Of a DNA stretch of 64,000 nt, positions 61,401 to 64,000 are shown piece by piece. The notes under the pieces were generated by a model. It had not been told where the DNA came from and did not search any database. It was given only the letters and a program-made list of their open reading frames with translations. Within the stretch, counting starts at the first letter, position 1, and each line of letters begins with the position of its first letter. Position numbers and translations under genes: made by a program. The DNA is from Lepidurus packardi (taxonomy: Eukaryota > Arthropoda > Branchiopoda > Notostraca > Triopsidae): positions 6,324,001 to 6,388,000 of the forward strand of contig JAKZAN010000005.1 of assembly GCA_023053545.1 (NCBI GenBank). The letters are read 5' to 3'.

Positions 61401-64000
61401 CACGAACAAGTTAACAAAGGGATATGGGTACGGAAAAACTGCGAATAAGTTCAAACTAAAAAAAAACACACAGACCAAGTTGTTTGCTTTATTGTTGATT
61501 GTTGTAAATCAAACTGGAATTCCTTTTTTTTGCAATCAAACCAACAATGCTTCCCTAAGGCATTTTTTTTAAAAAACGATGCTTTTTTGTTCTCATATGA
61601 TCTGACAAACGGGTCTAATTTTTCCCCATATTTTCGTTTTTTTCCCGTAAAAGTCCTACCAACCTTTGTGAAATTCGGTACGAAGCTCGTCAATTGAGCG
61701 CAGTATCAGAATCGAAAGCTTTTAGTGCCTCTTGATGGGAAAAACGGCTCTCTTTGCAACGGTATCCTATTATATAGCTTTTGCAAACATTTTTTTCAGC
61801 AAAACTTCTAGGGAATTTTGTGTCCTTGTTTGGATTTGAAGAAGAAAACGCAACCAACACAGTATACACATACATTGCACATATGCTTGGTTTTCGGCAT
61901 GTAATAATAATGGCTTGGAATTATTTAATTGAACAAGACAAGTCAAACGAAGATAATTTCGGATAATCATTTTCATCAACTTTCTTTAGTTTGTTTTAAA
62001 ATTGTTTAGTATCAACCTCTATCCTTCCTCTTTTGGTAAATACATCCAACTTCTTGTACCAAAACCAGGACTGGAAAAGGTTAACCTGTTTCCATGCAGA
62101 CGATACAAACTGGAATACGGTTATATTAAGCGGAAGCTACCTTCTTCTTGTGGTATCATGAATAATTCAACTAAACTACTAAGAACAAAAAAGAGCCGAC
62201 GTAAACCACAAAAGAGCGTATAATCCGTCTACTGGAGAGTTGTTGAAACTTGACGACTAGCTCTAGATGAAACATCATTGAATATCCATCACACCTTGCC
62301 GTATGTGTATATAGGCAAAAGGGGAGCCAAAGGTTGCAACAACTGTTATCCTGTGACGACAATAGGAGACCCTTAATCCGACACAATTGCCTTTTGATCG
62401 ACTCCCGTGGGTGACAAAAGAGAGGGTTAAGACCTATATAGGACTAGAACGAGAGAAATATGGAGGGCGAGTGCAGAACTAAGGCACACAGATTGTCCAC
62501 AAAGTTCCATACGGTATACTTTGAGCATAAGAGATACTGTGCTCGTAGAGTGTGCGGATTTTTCGATGGGGTATTTAGTGTGGGGGTGAACGTGAAAGAT
62601 CCGGCATGGACACGGGAGCGTCAAAGAAGAATTCGAGGGGTGCGTAAAGGCATAGCGTTTCTAGTGGCATAAGTAAGAGCGTACAGGGACCTTAGAAGAC
62701 CCCCCATCAGACGAGCCACGCCTCCCCACATGTCATGGTGGGCGCAGCAACTTGTCATGAATCACAAATTAGGGCTTGATTGAATCCTCTACATTCATAT
62801 CAATATTCCCTTCCCTGCATCGCAAGTCACTTCGAACATCAAAATAAAGGAGCCCCGGAAGCGAGGCGGTATTTACTTTATTTAAGGCAAAATGAAAAGA
62901 GGAAAAAAAAGTTGGGAGGCACTTTGCAATTCTTTGAAACTGTTTTTTAGATTGTTCTTTGTCTAATATGCGAAACAAAAAGTGTTTGAAAGACGAAAAA
63001 TAAAGATGCAAGAGATTCGGAGAAGAGGTAAAGTTCTACGGTTGCTATGGCAACTGTGTCTAGGGATTCTTGGCTGGCTGCTACTATTGATTGCCCTAGC
63101 TCTTTGCAAGACCTCCCATGTGTGGTTATTTTGCCTCTTCATTCCTCAACTCAACTCCTCCCCTTCCCTCTTACTATCATCACCTCTTTGGCAAGTTCCA
63201 AGCACCTTACAGTTTTCTGGTTAATACTTAAAAAATAGTTCGAATTAATCTCTCCAAAATCCACAAGCTAAAATTTCAATAAACAGATATCCAAAAACAC
63301 TCCAGTTTTTAACAAAATGACAGCTCGTTCTAGACTAAAAATAAAAACACTTTTAAGGTAAACCAATGACACATAGTGAACGAAGCATGCACGTTATCAT
63401 ACCAGACTGTATGTAATAAATACGAAAGATTCCCAAATTTTAACAAACAAAAAAGAGCGCAAAATGTATAAAGGATCAGGAAAGTGAAATGAGGAGGGGA
63501 AAGGGGAGGTTTCACTCTGACTTGGTGGCTTCTATCAGCAAAGCTATCAAAAAACCCATCTCGATCGCCCTGCGGCGAATCAAGGGAGAAACAGCAAAAA
63601 ATTTGCCCACAGATTGACCATTCAATCTACTTTTTCAAAAACCTCTCTGGCTCGTCTCGTCCCAAATTGTTTTTCTACCGAGTCATCTTGAACAAGAAAA
63701 ACTCGCGCCTGGATAACCTATCGCTCAGACCCTTTATCTGCCTATCTAATTTCTTGAGCAAACACAAAAGTTATAGAAGCACCTGTTCAAACCCATACAA
63801 CCATACTCAAACTGACAGCCTTGCTATTGCACCCGTGTCGCATTTTACGCCCTTCCTTTTAGTGCGATACTTGCGTAACCATATTAGTGACAAAAGGAAG
63901 TTGCAGGATTTTTCAGGAAATTTTTCCAGAGAGAATAATCGCGGTTAAACTTAGTTTACAAAAGTTTGAAGTCATGATGTTTTGGTGGACGGTCCTGATA
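58432..64000. other. Upstream region of the PROP homeobox gene, no other gene supported
   Basis: It contains GAGA/CTCT-rich tracts (58,845-58,875 and 59,822-59,840), a GC-rich block at 59,000-59,170 with a nuclear-receptor DR1 motif, and otherwise AT-rich DNA. Short open frames on both strands lack family features. The missing 5' exon of the homeobox gene may be here. Confidence 0.4.
59023..59035 (+). promoter_or_regulatory. DR1 nuclear-receptor motif in a GC-rich block
   Basis: GGGTCA A AGTTCA forms a direct repeat with one-base spacing, the arrangement bound by HNF4 and RXR/USP-type dimers. It sits a few bases after GGGGCGGAG, about 700 bp upstream of the homeobox coding exon. Function is inferred from motif and position. 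Confidence 0.35.

Noticed and set aside
62460-62672. 70-codon plus-strand frame beginning with ATG
   Set aside because: The translation looks somewhat protein-like but is short and isolated, without a family match or splice context.

Overview
The window is animal nuclear DNA, most likely from an arthropod and plausibly a branchiopod crustacean such as Daphnia. This is inferred from multi-exon genes with GT-AG introns that are mostly 50-110 bp, from an Expanded-type FERM gene, a nerfin-type INSM gene and a PROP-type homeobox gene of arthropod architecture, and from a short AACCT/TTAGG (arthropod telomere type) tract. Nothing prokaryotic or organellar is present. Exon joins were made by hand from reading-frame continuity, splice signals and recalled family sequences; no alignment was run.

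Layout. 0-13 kb is sparse: a small secreted-protein gene (3.2-4.0 kb), a tentative Cys-rich secreted gene (9.6-10.3 kb), and otherwise unannotated DNA. 13.4-15.4 kb holds a nerfin-1/INSM zinc-finger gene with a promoter-like segment upstream. 16.5-27.2 kb is a compact housekeeping block of five genes: delta-COP (+), hydroxymethylbilane synthase (-), fibrillarin (+), RPA2 (-) and CWF19L2 (+). HMBS/fibrillarin and RPA2/CWF19L2 are head to head and probably share promoters; delta-COP/HMBS and fibrillarin/RPA2 are tail to tail. 27.2-34.3 kb is intergenic, with a TA-flanked hairpin element (MITE-like) and a tandem duplication. 34.3-48.3 kb is a large expanded (FRMD6/Willin family) gene encoding about 1,981 residues, with an N-terminal FERM domain and five PPxY motifs. 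Its third intron carries a second copy of the hairpin element.

50.1-50.9 kb encodes mitochondrial ribosomal protein mL49 (-). 51.3-55.4 kb looks like a mobile-element insertion: two diverged inverted arms of about 240 bp enclose tandem repeats, a tRNA-like segment and two unrecognised but splice-consistent coding exons. 56.0-58.4 kb is a PROP1-type paired-class homeobox gene (-) whose 5' exon was not found; its likely upstream regulatory region runs toward 64 kb.

The genes do not form one pathway. They are a typical mix of housekeeping functions (COPI traffic, haem synthesis, rRNA methylation, DNA replication, spliceosome recycling, mitoribosome) and developmental regulators (Nerfin, Expanded/Hippo, PROP). 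The least explained parts are the 51-55 kb element, the paired hairpin repeats and the minus-strand open frames next to CWF19L2.
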